The notes beneath the pieces are model-generated. The model worked only from the letters and a program-made list of their open reading frames with translations, had not been told where the DNA came from and did not search any database. From assembly GCA_009760855.2 (NCBI GenBank), contig WPIO01000023.1:4071501-4112500 (forward strand): DNA of 41,000 nt. Direction: 5' to 3'. The DNA is from Cristatella mucedo. Its lineage: Eukaryota > Bryozoa > Phylactolaemata > Cristatellidae. Both the position numbers and the translations under genes were made by a program. This document shows positions 1 through 10,200 of this stretch, in pieces (positions within the stretch are counted from its first letter, which is position 1; each line of letters starts with the position of its first letter).

Positions 1-90
1 GAAACATGCATAAGCTTGAGTTTCCAGGCTCCTTCCGAGATAGCCTCTCCCAGGCACATGGAAAATGGTCTCTACTGTGCTAAGAAAATA

Positions 91-138
<48 letters not shown>

Positions 139-919
139 CATGGCTGACATCTGCTACACGAACAATATATTACACATGAGTTCCACCAAGGTTGAACCCA
201 AAAACAATTAGTCGCAGGTAGGGGGTGTGTTGCAGGGGTGGGCAGGTGCAGACCCAATAGTCGAAAGGTAGTACTGAGCGGGAATAATGTGTACGTGGTG
301 CACATAGAAATCTCACTCACCATGTCGTGAACCAGCTATTCGGATGCAGTTTTAAGCTACAGTTAGTTCCACAGTCGCTGCTGCTTGTCAACACTGAACT
401 AAACACTGAGGTGCAATTCTACTATTCTGCTATTCTATAGTCACTAAAAAAAGAGTATCTGATTCAACAGCCTCATTTACATGGCAGCATAAGACCACTA
501 ACAGTCTTCATTCAGCTTGCAGTGGACAATAAAGAACTGCATGGTGCACGACTCGAGACCACGACTGAGGTTGTGAAGTGTGAGCACATTATCGATGGGC
601 TAAGACACCGAGTTCAAGATCAGCTAATTCAACAGATTGTATGGCAGCAAAACAGCCTTTGCTTCACTTTACTTGCAGTAGGCTTTTGCCTGCTGCAAGA
701 CTCGAACTCACGACCCGGATTTGTCAAAGCTCCTAACAACCAGCAAGAACATCACAAGAAACATATACTAAACTCGAAGCCATATGCAAACAAGGTATAC
801 ATACGCATGTGCAATTTCTAGCTGTGAGAGCACAGAGCAAAATATAAAATGAACAACCAGCACCGGCTCCACTAGACCATAGACCGTATAATACCATCAC
901 CAATACCATCTAAGCTTGA
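1..919. other. Non-coding stretch downstream of the USP1-like exons
   Basis: I find no convincing exon here on either strand. It holds an AT dinucleotide run near its left end and a short tRNA-like piece at about 690-725 (a B-box-like motif on the minus strand, read from actcgaactcacgac), probably a SINE remnant. Further exons of the minus-strand USP1-like gene should lie here or beyond the left edge, but none could be recognised. Confidence 0.5.
97..136. repeat. (TA)n microsatellite
   Basis: About 20 uninterrupted TA units. Simple repeat with no coding sense. Confidence 0.95.
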
Positions 920-1512
920 CTGTCATGAGCAGCGCAGTTGCGACATCATACCACCTCTTGCCAACCTGCACTGCTCCCAATCTAGCAGGGTATCGACTTC
1001 AAGGTTCTGTCACTCACTTTTAGGTCCCTTCATTCTGTGGCCCCAGCCTACTTATCAGAACTACTCCCCCAGCAAGCTAGGAATCATAGCACCAGCTTTT
1101 CTGAATCAAATCGTTTAGCTATACCATGTACGAACCTCAAATCCTTTGGAGACTGTGCATTTAGATCGTATTTTTCCAAAGCCTAGAACTCACTCCCGAC
1201 TGACGTCACGACAGCCCCTGATTTGAAAATTAAAAAAAAGCTAAAAACACTACTTATCACAGCATTTAGTAGATCCGTGTGATTTGTCCTTTTGTGTGCT
1301 TATGCATGCTGACACTGTGCATGCTGCCACTAACCACATTTGCATGCTGAAACTGTGCATGTCGCCTCTAACTATGTTATCCTTGTTGACATTGGGCATG
1401 TTAACACTAACCATATGATCATGCTTCCGTTACAGCATGTGTAAAATGCCTAGAAAAAGATTAAGTTATCGAAAAGTGCTATACAAATGTATTATCATTA
1501 TTATTATTATCA
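920..1512 (+). mobile_element. 5'-truncated LINE family A (CR1/L2-type), 3' end
   Basis: Decayed 3' end of a non-LTR retrotransposon. The region around 950-1260 matches the C-terminal coding part seen in better copies at 2752 and 25540: an HITPLLADLHW-like segment, then a GDRAF...APKAWNSLP-like segment, then an FK..LKTHL-like end. It is broken by stops and indels. The 3' untranslated part has the repeated tgctgacactgtgcatgctgcc phrases typical of this family. The copy ends with a degraded terminal hairpin and (ATT)n at 1490-1512. Confidence 0.85.
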
Positions 1513-1570
1513 CGATCGATCGGTCCTTGATAATCTAATTTGAGCAGTGCAAGCAACATAAAGAACTTAC

Positions 1571-1707
1571 AGCATCACCTCCAGCATTCCCCCGATAACA
1601 CGATCTCTCCACCATCTCTATTGCCGAGGATATTATCTCCAGATTCTTTACAAAACCAGGTGTGTATCTCAACACCTGTAGGATGGAGTTCATGTAGCAT
1701 GAGTTAC
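1571..1707 (-). CDS. USP1: USP1-like exon with catalytic Cys box
   Basis: This 137-nt exon is bounded by a strong acceptor (cttttag) and a consensus donor (gtaagttc). It supplies 45 whole codons plus two bases that finish the preceding glycine codon. It carries the catalytic cysteine in GNSCYMNS and ends ...GNAGGDA at a phase-0 donor. No stop or frameshift is present, so it looks like a living exon and not a retrocopy. Confidence 0.8.
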
Positions 1708-3615
1708 CTAAAAGCCAATAGTTCGAAAAAGCAATGCCCATAAGTCTGTGTCTAAGTTTCTCAGACACTGGCTGTTTCTGCAAAACCAATGCTAAGCCTT
1801 ACCTACAGCCAGCAAAGCAGAGCCTAGAGGGGCTCTATTCAATTTGGGGATAAACTTCAGGTATATAGGCTCACAAAATCAGGTTAGTGCTGATGAATGC
1901 CTCACTGCATGCAAATTATTTACAGTTGCTACTGCTTGGTTGCAAGAGATTAGTCTGAGGATGAACTAAGCTGAGCTACCTTTCTTGGCATACCATAGCC
2001 CTTACAATGAAAAAATCGTGCTGGTCTTGACCCGTGACATGAAAATCCAGGCTCTGCCCCTGGGTAGGCAGCCATTCTGTGCCATTGCATCGTCTTTTGG
2101 GGGCCGGAACATGGCAGCACTACAGACAATGGTGTGCTGGCCATTGCCTCATACTTGGTGGGCCGTAGCATGTGGTTGCTATGGACATTGAAAACACTAG
2201 CTTACCTTGTCCATAGCAGCCACATGCTATGGCCCACCAAGTATGAGGCAGTGGCTAGCACATCTCCATTGTCTGTAGTGCTGCCATGTTCCGGCCTCCA
2301 AAAGCCGATGCAATTGCACAGAATGGCTGCCTACCCAGGGACAGAGCTTGAATTTTCATGTCACGGGTCAAGACCTGCACGATTTTTTCATTGTAAGGGC
2401 TGGGCCAGCAAGTTATGAAAAATTATAGCACACAATTGTTTTTTTATTAGGCATACACTTGGCAGTTGCTCATCCACTGGACGTTGGGGTGATAAATTTC
2501 GTTACTGGTGACAGCAGGGGCATAGGTGGTGCAGCCAAAGTCGTCGGTTGGCTGCTCTGGGGCACCAATGCCCTGTCTCTCACTTCTCTCTCTCACTCTC
2601 TCCAATACTCACCTCTCGCCAATGCCCCCAACAACCACTCATCCCCATGAAAGATAATCCAATGCTGACTGAGACTGGTAACACATGCCGGCTAAGAGGC
2701 CTGGAATACCGCCGGTCTTAACGGCACTGGACTTTTCATACCAGCAAGCTGATTCTTTGGCTCCAGCCTATCTCTCAGATCTGCTCCCCCACCAGGCCAA
2801 GCATCGTACCACCCGCTTTTCGGAATCCAACAGTTTAGCACTACCTCGTACAAACCTCAAATATTTTGGAGACCGTGCATTTAGTTCGTATGCTCCCAAA
2901 GCCTGGAAATCCCTCCCGACTTGCGTCAGAACATCCCCTGACTTGACCACATTTAAAAAGAACTTAAAAACGCACCTACTTAGGACAGCATTTAGTGGGT
3001 TCCTGTTATTCGTCCTTGATGTGCTTATGCCTGCTGACACTGTGCATGCTGCCACTAACCACATCTGCATGCTGACCCTGTGCATGTCACCCCTAACCAT
3101 ATTATTCACTTGTTTGTTCTTCAAGCATGATATTACTCACCATTCAATTGCATTTGCCTTGGCAGCAAATGTAAAGCGCCAAGAAAGAGATTGAGTTCTC
3201 TGGGCGCTTTATCAAGTGCACTATTATTATTATTACTATTATTATTACGTCCTAAGGCCCTTCCTATGCAGACGCTAGCAGACGCGAATCGGCTAAGCGT
3301 CCAGTCATTAGACGAAACCACTGCGGTCTGGCAGCGCAGCTCGCCAACGACCTCAATCAGCAACAGAGTTTCTGCCAAGAATGAAGGCAAAGCGCTTGCA
3401 AATGCGCGCCTACGAGAAACGTAAACTTCACCTAAGTTCTCCAACGAGACGCGAGGGTACCTTCGACAGGTCCTCGCGTTTGCTGACATTCGCTTTAGGG
3501 CTACTGTTATAGACGACACGAAAGGCTCAGCCGATCGAGCACCCTTTCGCAGACGTAAGTACCTGAAGCGTTTCGTGTGCATGCAAACGTTGGAGGCCGC
3601 GAACACCGGGTGCAC
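1571..3615 (-). CDS. USP1: USP1-like ubiquitin-specific protease, partial (two 5' exons seen)
   Basis: Two minus-strand exons join in frame to give a ubiquitin-specific protease Cys box. The upstream exon ends V-S-L-E-N-L-G at 3432 with donor GTGAAG. The next exon runs 1707-1571 and begins inside the same glycine codon (phase 1), reading N-S-C-Y-M-N-S-I-L-Q-V-L. Together they give LENLGNSCYMNSILQVL, the peptidase C19 active-site box, with the Cys as nucleophile. The residues after it (RYTPGF, then EIIS) resemble USP1 more than other USPs I know. USP1 removes ubiquitin from PCNA and FANCD2 in the nucleus. The rest of the catalytic domain, including the His box, is not found in the window, so the gene is partial here or runs off the left edge. 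The start codon is unsure: in-frame ATGs lie at 3615 and 3489. The gene diverges from MCM2. Confidence 0.62.
1997..2401. repeat. Near-perfect ~400-bp palindrome (foldback element)
   Basis: The left arm at about 1997-2186 is the reverse complement of the right arm at about 2209-2401, with only scattered mismatches and one two-base indel. The loop is about 22 bases. The outer ends are AGCCCTTACAATG and its complement. The arms have no recognisable coding content. It could be a foldback/MITE-like DNA element or two copies of one repeat inserted head to head. Flanking direct repeats were not clear. Confidence 0.88.
2752..3247 (+). mobile_element. 5'-truncated LINE family A, well preserved 3' end
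   Basis: The best readable C-terminus of family A. An open frame from about 2752 contains [20 protein letters not shown], then [14 protein letters not shown], then an FKKNLKTHL end near 2985. This is the conserved C-terminal tail of CR1/L2-type LINE polyproteins. The 3' untranslated part follows, ending in the stem-loop (GCGCC...GGCGC) and (ATT)n at about 3222-3247. It lies antisense inside the USP1-like intron and has no reverse transcriptase, so it is a dead-on-arrival insertion. Confidence 0.9.
3432..3615 (-). CDS. USP1: USP1-like upstream exon (5' limit uncertain)
   Basis: The open frame closes with V-S-L-E-N-L-G at a TTAG|GTGAAG donor and is in phase with the Cys-box exon. Only the last six or so residues are recognisable as a USP box. 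The sequence before them is basic and unlike any family member I know, so the true start may be the ATG at 3489, the ATG at 3615, or a further upstream exon. Confidence 0.5.
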
Positions 3616-4251
3616 AGCTGAAGGGAGCCCGCGCGGGGCGTAGCGCTGGAAGAACAGCTCCGCGAGTCACTAAAGGCCGGCAATAAAAACGGTGAGCTGC
3701 GAGTGCGCAGCTATCGGCGAACGGCTGTTCGGGCGCTGCGCCACAAGGACGCACGAGGGCAAACCCCCCCCCCCCTTACCCGCGACACCGCGGGACGGCT
3801 AGACCGCCGGATAAATGTAAACTAAGGAGCGACCGACGTACAGCTAATGATTTCGCACCTGCTATCGGACAATTTCTTGAACCTGAGAAATCTACTGTTC
3901 AGGAAGTAGCTAAAAATAACGAATTCTCGCTTATCTTCGTTGCGGGTTAGTTCAATGACGTCTTCAGCAAACACCCGCAAGCATATTCGCAAAACGCGAC
4001 GCAACGGAAGAGCAGCGTTGACCCAAATATATAGAATAGATCATTGCAAAATGCAATAGTAATCTTCCTTCAATAATCTAGAAAGACATTCTAATAAAAA
4101 ATTAATATAGTACGTATTTTTAATTAGTGTACATCCACAGAATGGCAATGTCCTTCACCTCATCCATGAACCGTAACCTTTGACGTTCTAGCTGCCGCTT
4201 CCCGCGCATTTTCGGCCTTCATTGTTCCGGTGTGCGTGTAGCGATCACGAT
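3616..4251. promoter_or_regulatory. CpG-rich interval between divergent USP1-like gene and MCM2
   Basis: About 640 bases separate the leftmost plausible USP1-like start from the MCM2 ATG. The USP1-proximal half (roughly 3540-3820) is visibly richer in CG dinucleotides than the surroundings and holds a run of 12 C at 3764-3775. The MCM2-proximal half is AT-rich at 4020-4130 and then becomes GC-rich with an E2F-like site. This layout fits a shared bidirectional promoter, but transcription starts are not visible. Confidence 0.5.
4199..4207 (+). promoter_or_regulatory. E2F-like site upstream of MCM2
   Basis: TTCCCGCGC lies about 45 bases upstream of the MCM2 ATG and is close to the E2F consensus TTTSSCGC. 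MCM genes are classical E2F targets induced at the G1/S transition, so the position is meaningful, but a single 9-base match is weak by itself. Confidence 0.45.
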
Positions 4252-4257
4252 ATGGCG
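4252..4257 (+). CDS. MCM2: MCM2 exon 1 (Met-Ala only)
   Basis: Coding part is just ATG GCG before a consensus donor (gtaagtgg). Vertebrate MCM2 also starts Met-Ala-Glu, and exon 2 opens with Glu-Glu in phase 0, which supports this tiny coding exon. The 5' untranslated part of the exon is not delimited. Confidence 0.82.
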
Positions 4258-7200
4258 GTAAGTGGAATCGCGAAGTTGCCCTTTTTAACCGAGCTGCAAA
4301 AGCATATTTGTGAGCTCTAATATGGGAAATTAGGATTGGAGTCTTCGTGACGCTTTCGTAGCTTCTCTCACATGGCTTTCCTTTTTTATCCGGTTGCCCG
4401 GGGAAGGGGGTACTTGTCCTGCATCGTGGCTGCCGACCGGGTCGCCTGTGTTCGAATTCGAACTAGTAATCTGCGACTGTCAATTAATGGCTGTTTCGGG
4501 GTCCGTTGCATGGGAAAGGCTTCGCTCAGGTCGATCAGGTTGCCTTGCTGCCTGCCTCTTAGTGCGAAAAGGCCTGAGACTGAGTCACACCCATCGGAAT
4601 AGTACCTTAGTGAATTATGTGTCTCCCATCTGTAACTCCACAAGGCCACAAAGACTATGTGGGTGGTTTTATGCGGGAGAGTTTTGTATAGAGCGCACAC
4701 AGCCTAAGCTGCTTTCGGTACACATTCGGTAGCCAACAAACTTCATCTCACGCAACAAAGAGAAGATAAAATAAATGAAGAGAGAATGGGAAGCATAGCT
4801 AAGTCAGGAGGGCAGTTGAGGCAGTGAGTAGCATGGAAGTAGCAGCTCAGGACGGCTGGAAAGGATGTGCCATTGTCGGCAGTAGGAGAGTTATCGTCGC
4901 GTAAGAATTATGGAAGCGAGTTCCACCGTCTAGGACCTGCAGAGCCAAAGCTTCTGTCACCAATGGTCTTTAAGTGGAGGAATGGAACAGCTTATTTACT
5001 GTCCATAGAGGACCTGAGGGCACGAGGAGGCTGAAACTGGTGCAGCAGTTCCCCCTAGGTGAGGAAGTGCCACCCCCTCCCATCAGTTCTTTCTGTCGTA
5101 TACGGCCTGTCTGCGGACCTGCTTTTACTGTCACATCTGTGTGTGCCTATTTGGACAGTTAGCCAGTTGGATGGAGCGATTAGGTTTCTTACGAGCGGCC
5201 AGAAATGCCTGATACTGCTACATCACTGGAGGCTGATAGAGCGATCGGTGCCTGGAGCTGCCTGTAGCTTTGGAACTAGAGCTGTTTAGGCACGAATTGC
5301 ATGTCTCTATCGATGGAGAGAGCGTGCCGTGCCGCGTGCTCTCTTTGCTACGAGGTCACAGAAGGTTTGTCGTATCGGAAGCAAGGGCTTCGTATAGTCT
5401 GGCAATTTAAGGGAAACACCGTGGCAGAGCACCTGTTGGAGGATTTCTGCCTAAGATCACAGCAAAATAGTAATATTTTGTAATAATAATAATAATGCAC
5501 TTGATAAAGCGCCCTCAGAGAACTCTGTCCCTGTCTCTCTCTCTCTCTCTCTCCCTCTCTAGGTGCTTTACATTTGCTGCAAAGGGAAACACGATTGAAT
5601 GGTTTATCATGCTTGATAAACAAATACTGAAGTTGCTATGTTCTGGACAGGCAAGCCTACCTGCTAAGTTTTGCACCACTGTAACCTTCTTTTTGCACTG
5701 ACACCTGCAAGGAACAAGTTACAAAATTCTAGACTGGACATCACAAATTCATGCACCGAGTTGACTGGTTTTCTTCTTTAAGCATGCTTGACTGTTGTGC
5801 ACAGCTGTGTTGCTGATATTACGTAGACGAAGTGTGAATACGATGTTGTTCAGTAAAAGACCACTATGGAGCTGGAGATGCAAAATCTATTTAGTGATGA
5901 TAATAATAATACTCTTGATATGGTGCACTCATAGAACTCGATGTCTTTCTAGGCACTTTACATTTGCTGCCAAGGAAGCACGATCGAATGGTTAGTGGTA
6001 GAATGCTGAATATACAACAATAATATGGTTAGGGGTGCACAGGGTTAGTGTGCAAGTATGGTTAGTTGCAGCATGCTCAGTGTCAGCACACTTAAGTACA
6101 TAAAGGACGAATCACGGGGACCGACCAAATGCTGTGATAAATATATGCATTTTTAGTTTCTTTTTAAATCTGGACAAGTCAGGAGATGCCGTGACCCATG
6201 TCGGTAGTGAGTTCCAGGCTTTGGGAGCATGCGAACTAAAAGCACGGTCTCCAAAGGACTCGAGATTGGTACGACGTATGGGTAAAGTTAGATTCCGAAA
6301 AGCCGGTGGTACGATGCTTAGCCTGGTGGAGGTGGAGCTCTGATAGGTAGGCTGGAGCATTTAGAGGCTGTACAAGATGTGCTGTTGGAACCAGCTTTGA
6401 GGGTTAGGTGGTTTACTTTTTCCGGACACCAGTTTTGTCCACAACTATTGCGCTGGTTTTATATTCATTTACTTGTGTCATCTTGGTTTAAATGCCAGCA
6501 ATATAAGCTGGAATGGAATTAAGGTTAAATATTGGGTAAGTATTGAGAAGGTTGATCCGACAATCGAATTATTGTTAAAGATACTTTTAAAAGATGGATA
6601 TCTCAGAAATGGGTTCTGAAGTTTCGACGATTTCCGCATTAAGAAAACATTAAAAATGTTCGTGTGAACCATCTATATGCCGAAAGTAAACAGGAAATAA
6701 CATCTGCAAATTAAAAATGTACCCATCTGCTTCATATCCGACTTGTGTCTCAGCTCCTTGTATCTTTGTACCCAGAAGTACACGTTTGCAGCTTGTTAAT
6801 GTACATGCTTGTAACTTTTATAAACAGCTTCATTTACAGTGTAACTTGTATGCCTGGTAAGCTCTATAACTCGGCCAATTCTTGAAGGATCAGGGTGAAA
6901 TTTAAATGTGAGTTTAGCTCAGCCTGTCCATCACTGCTCGTTTCTGATTTTGGTCAGAATGCTTTTGCTATACATGCCGCCAAACTTCCTTGAAATTTGT
7001 ATTAAGCTCTCACGGATATGTTAGGAAAGACTCGTTCAACTAAAATCCAAAATGAACTACAGCAGTGGGGTACAAGCAGAGCTGAACTCGTATGTGGCAG
7101 CTACATTGCAATGAGATCCTAGGTTGTGCTTGACGACTGCATAACAACGAGAGCCTGACAAAGATGCTTGCGACCAAGCTTGCTGAAAAATTCGCTGTCC

Positions 7201-10200
7201 TGGGACAAATTTGCTGCAATGTCAGCATGCTGGTCTGTAATAATAGTAATAATATAGTTGTATAGCACCCTCACAGAACTTAATCTCTTTCTGGGCACTT
7301 GTTTGTTGCTACGTTTTATCGTCATTCTAGTAGAGCACCTACTTCTTGCCTTGCAAAACTAGCAGTGATCATGAAAAGGCAAACAAGAATCGTGCTTAGG
7401 CTGGCATGCTAAATCATACAAGACGACATTAAAGACCTGTGATTAGGACCCTTTTTTAATAAGTCACTGAATTGTGCATTGGTGTGGACACACTGGAACA
7501 GAAAAGGTAAGTTCACTGGGGGTTCACAATGCTCTGAATGAGCCGAGCATGTGCATCTATCGTTGAGACTTGAACGATGCTAAATCAATTCAGGTGGTGA
7601 CAGGCAGGAAACAAGCCTCCAGTCTTTCGGTGCGTATGAGCTGATGGCTTGATCGACACAAGATTTCAACTAAGCATCAGGGACGGCCAGGTAGCTTGAA
7701 GCCGAACAGCAGATGGTTCAGGAGCACACTCTAGGAGCAAGGAAGTCGGATAGTTAGGCTGGTGCAAGCGAGTGAAGTGACTCGGCTGCCAGATAGAGGA
7801 TCTTCTACGTCGATTCTATGCTTAATATATAGAACCAGTGAAGCACTGACAGATGTGATGTGTTGTGGTAGCTACGCAATTGACGACAGGCCAGCCGAGC
7901 TGCTGTGTGTTGCACCAGCTGCTGACTATGTACGGTTATGGAAAGTTGTGGGTGTGGCATTGCATACGGATCAGAGGTCCGATAATACATAGGACAAAAT
8001 ATTTTTCGAAAGTGTGACTGCAATGGTTGCCAAAAGTGACGGCAGAAACTGTAATTAACTGGCTAATTTTGTTTGTTTTTTACACCTGGTAAGCAAACCA
8101 GTTTTAGCATGCACCGATGTTGTTTCTACATGTTGAAGACTCCCATCTGGTAGCATTCTGTTAACGCTAGGTTTATAAACACTACCATCCTTGAGTTGTA
8201 TCTCTGATTCCCTGAGTGCAGAGTTTCTTTTTGCTGTGTGTGCATTGCACCGTAGGTCACCAATCAAGTCTGTTGCAAGCAGTCAGTGGAATGGTGTGAA
8301 GAATGCCTTGATCTTTTGTATACAAACAGGCAACCAGTTAAAAGTGGCAGATAGGCACTAGGTACACTATCGAATGGATATTTGTCGGTTAAAGGACTGA
8401 ATACCGGTACAGTTAAATTGACTCGTGCATTTTTGCATCAAGCTCCAGATGCAGCTTCATCTATGCTGAGAATGTGTGCAGCAGTTGATCCTGGTTGCCA
8501 TGGCAAGTTCCCAGTGGCTGCTATAGTTAGCTGATAAGTGTTCATGGTGGAATGCTTTGACTCCTTCATCCAGGTCGTCTCAAAGGTCTCGGTTACCTCT
8601 CAAACTTGTTTCTAGAGTGCTCTCGTTTCTCACTTGTCCCAGTGTTTACCTTCCTAGCTACCTTTCCGTGGCTGCTAGTCTGCTCATCAGCTGCAACCAT
8701 GATCTCTTGTCTGGTGCCCCACCGGTTTGCCCCCCTCTGGGGCTGTGCAACTCGAAATGCACTTCATTCAAATGTGGACTCTTGCTTAGGAAGAGGCTCC
8801 ATCGTCGGACGCTGTCAGTTCGGTCACAAGTCCTGTGTCGAGGCGCTCTCGACGCAGCAGCCGCGGTGATGCAGTCACCTCTAGCCCTGGTCGAGATCTT
8901 CCGCCTTTTGAAGACGATTCCGGTGATGCCAACGCTGACGAAGAGGAGGATGGAGAAGAGCTGTTCGGTGACAACTTGGAACAGTAAGCAGCAACTTCTC
9001 TACTCTGCTTTTGCCAGTCACAGCATAGTTGATTCTCAGTAGCTGTGCTACAGGTGATCGAATGTTATACCTCCCCTTCCGCAATCATTCCCACGTCTTG
9101 TGCTAGTGCAAACAAATTCACTGGCTCCTGCAATGAGATCTTCAGGGCTGTATAGCATTTTTCCATTATTGATAGGGACTACCGGGCGATCCCTGCGCTT
9201 GATCGATATGACCCCGAGGCCCTCGACAACGAGGAGTATGACGAGCTCTCGGAGAGCGGGCGAGCTGCTGCTGAAGCCGAGATGAGAAAGCGAGACCGTG
9301 AGCTTGGCCTGGTTGCCGGCCGAATGCGTCGAGGTCTCTTGTATGGTAAGCGATAGTGTGTATGCCTCTCAGCTGCAGCCGCTGCTGCAGTTGCCTAGCT
9401 TAAGCCATTAACTATTGGTGCTCGTGCAGATGCATGCCGCCATATGCTTGTACTCGTGATTCCTGCAGATGAGGATGACGAAGCCGATGAGCCGCCCACG
9501 CGAAGGAGGCGCATGGCCGAGCGGGCCGCTGAAGGAGAAGGAGAGGACGAAGAGGTGCGAGATGCAGTCGCCTTGTTTGTTGCCTTGTTCGTTTGTTTGG
9601 ATGGCGTCAATTGGCTACAGCCTGCTTGCGAATTCTCTCTAGCCTTTTTCCCCTCTGACTCAGGTGGTCGAAAGCATCGACAACCTGGAGGACATGAAAG
9701 GGCACAGTGTGCGCGAGTGGGTTTCCATGCTAGCTCCTCGCACCGAGATCAAGAATAGGTTCAGAGACTTTCTCAGGACCTGGGTCAGCGAGTCCGGACA
9801 AAGCGTCTACAAGGAGAAGATTCGCCAAATGGTCGAGGGTAATTGCTTTTGCATTTTCGTGACCATCATGCTTCCTCAGTTATCACGTATAGACGGTGTG
9901 TATGTACACTTGCGGCCGTAAGCTGTGCTGCTCCTGGCCTCCTGTGAGTGATGTCGATTTATCTCACTCAGTAGCTGTGGAAACTAATTTGAATTGATGA
10001 TAAATACTAGCAAATGCATTTTCTTTTATTTGCCATCAAGACTCAGTGTTTTGATCCATTAGTTATTGCTCAGGAGAACTGAGCACTAAACCCGAGCAAA
10101 CCAGGAAGTATGCATATTTGTTTATGCCTCCTTAGCAACCGGATGACTGCTACCGATGGCCACTTGCCGTTCCGGATTTTGATGACTGGGTGGGAGATAT

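Larger units (their letters stand above)
1708..3431 (-). other. Intron of the USP1-like gene, repeat-rich
   Basis: GT-AG phase-1 intron of about 1.7 kb. It contains a ~400-bp palindrome at 1997-2401 and a LINE family A fragment at 2752-3247 that lies antisense to the gene. The rest (1730-1990 and 2402-2750) shows nothing recognisable apart from a CT-rich patch near 2575-2610. Confidence 0.6.
4258..8789 (+). other. MCM2 intron 1 (4.5 kb), repeat-filled
   Basis: Phase-0 GT-AG intron. From left to right it carries a LINE B fragment (4612-5062), a LINE A tail with an internal CT run (5479-5622), a longer LINE A fragment (5897-6362), an unclassified repeat (6517-6980), another LINE A tail (7229-7318) and a diverged LINE relic (about 7560-7990). 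The stretches 4258-4611, 5063-5478 and 7991-8789 show nothing recognisable. Confidence 0.8.

Noticed and set aside
1-84. Minus-strand open stretch at the left edge as a further USP1 exon
   Set aside because: It stays open for about 27 codons but shows no USP motif and no clear splice pair.
2768-3124. 118-codon minus-strand frame
   Set aside because: Antisense shadow of a LINE C-terminus; the plus-strand frame carries the recognisable motifs.
8557-9042. 161-codon plus-strand open frame
   Set aside because: It overlaps MCM2 exon 2 in the wrong frame. The conserved [10 protein letters not shown] reading is in another frame bounded by splice sites.
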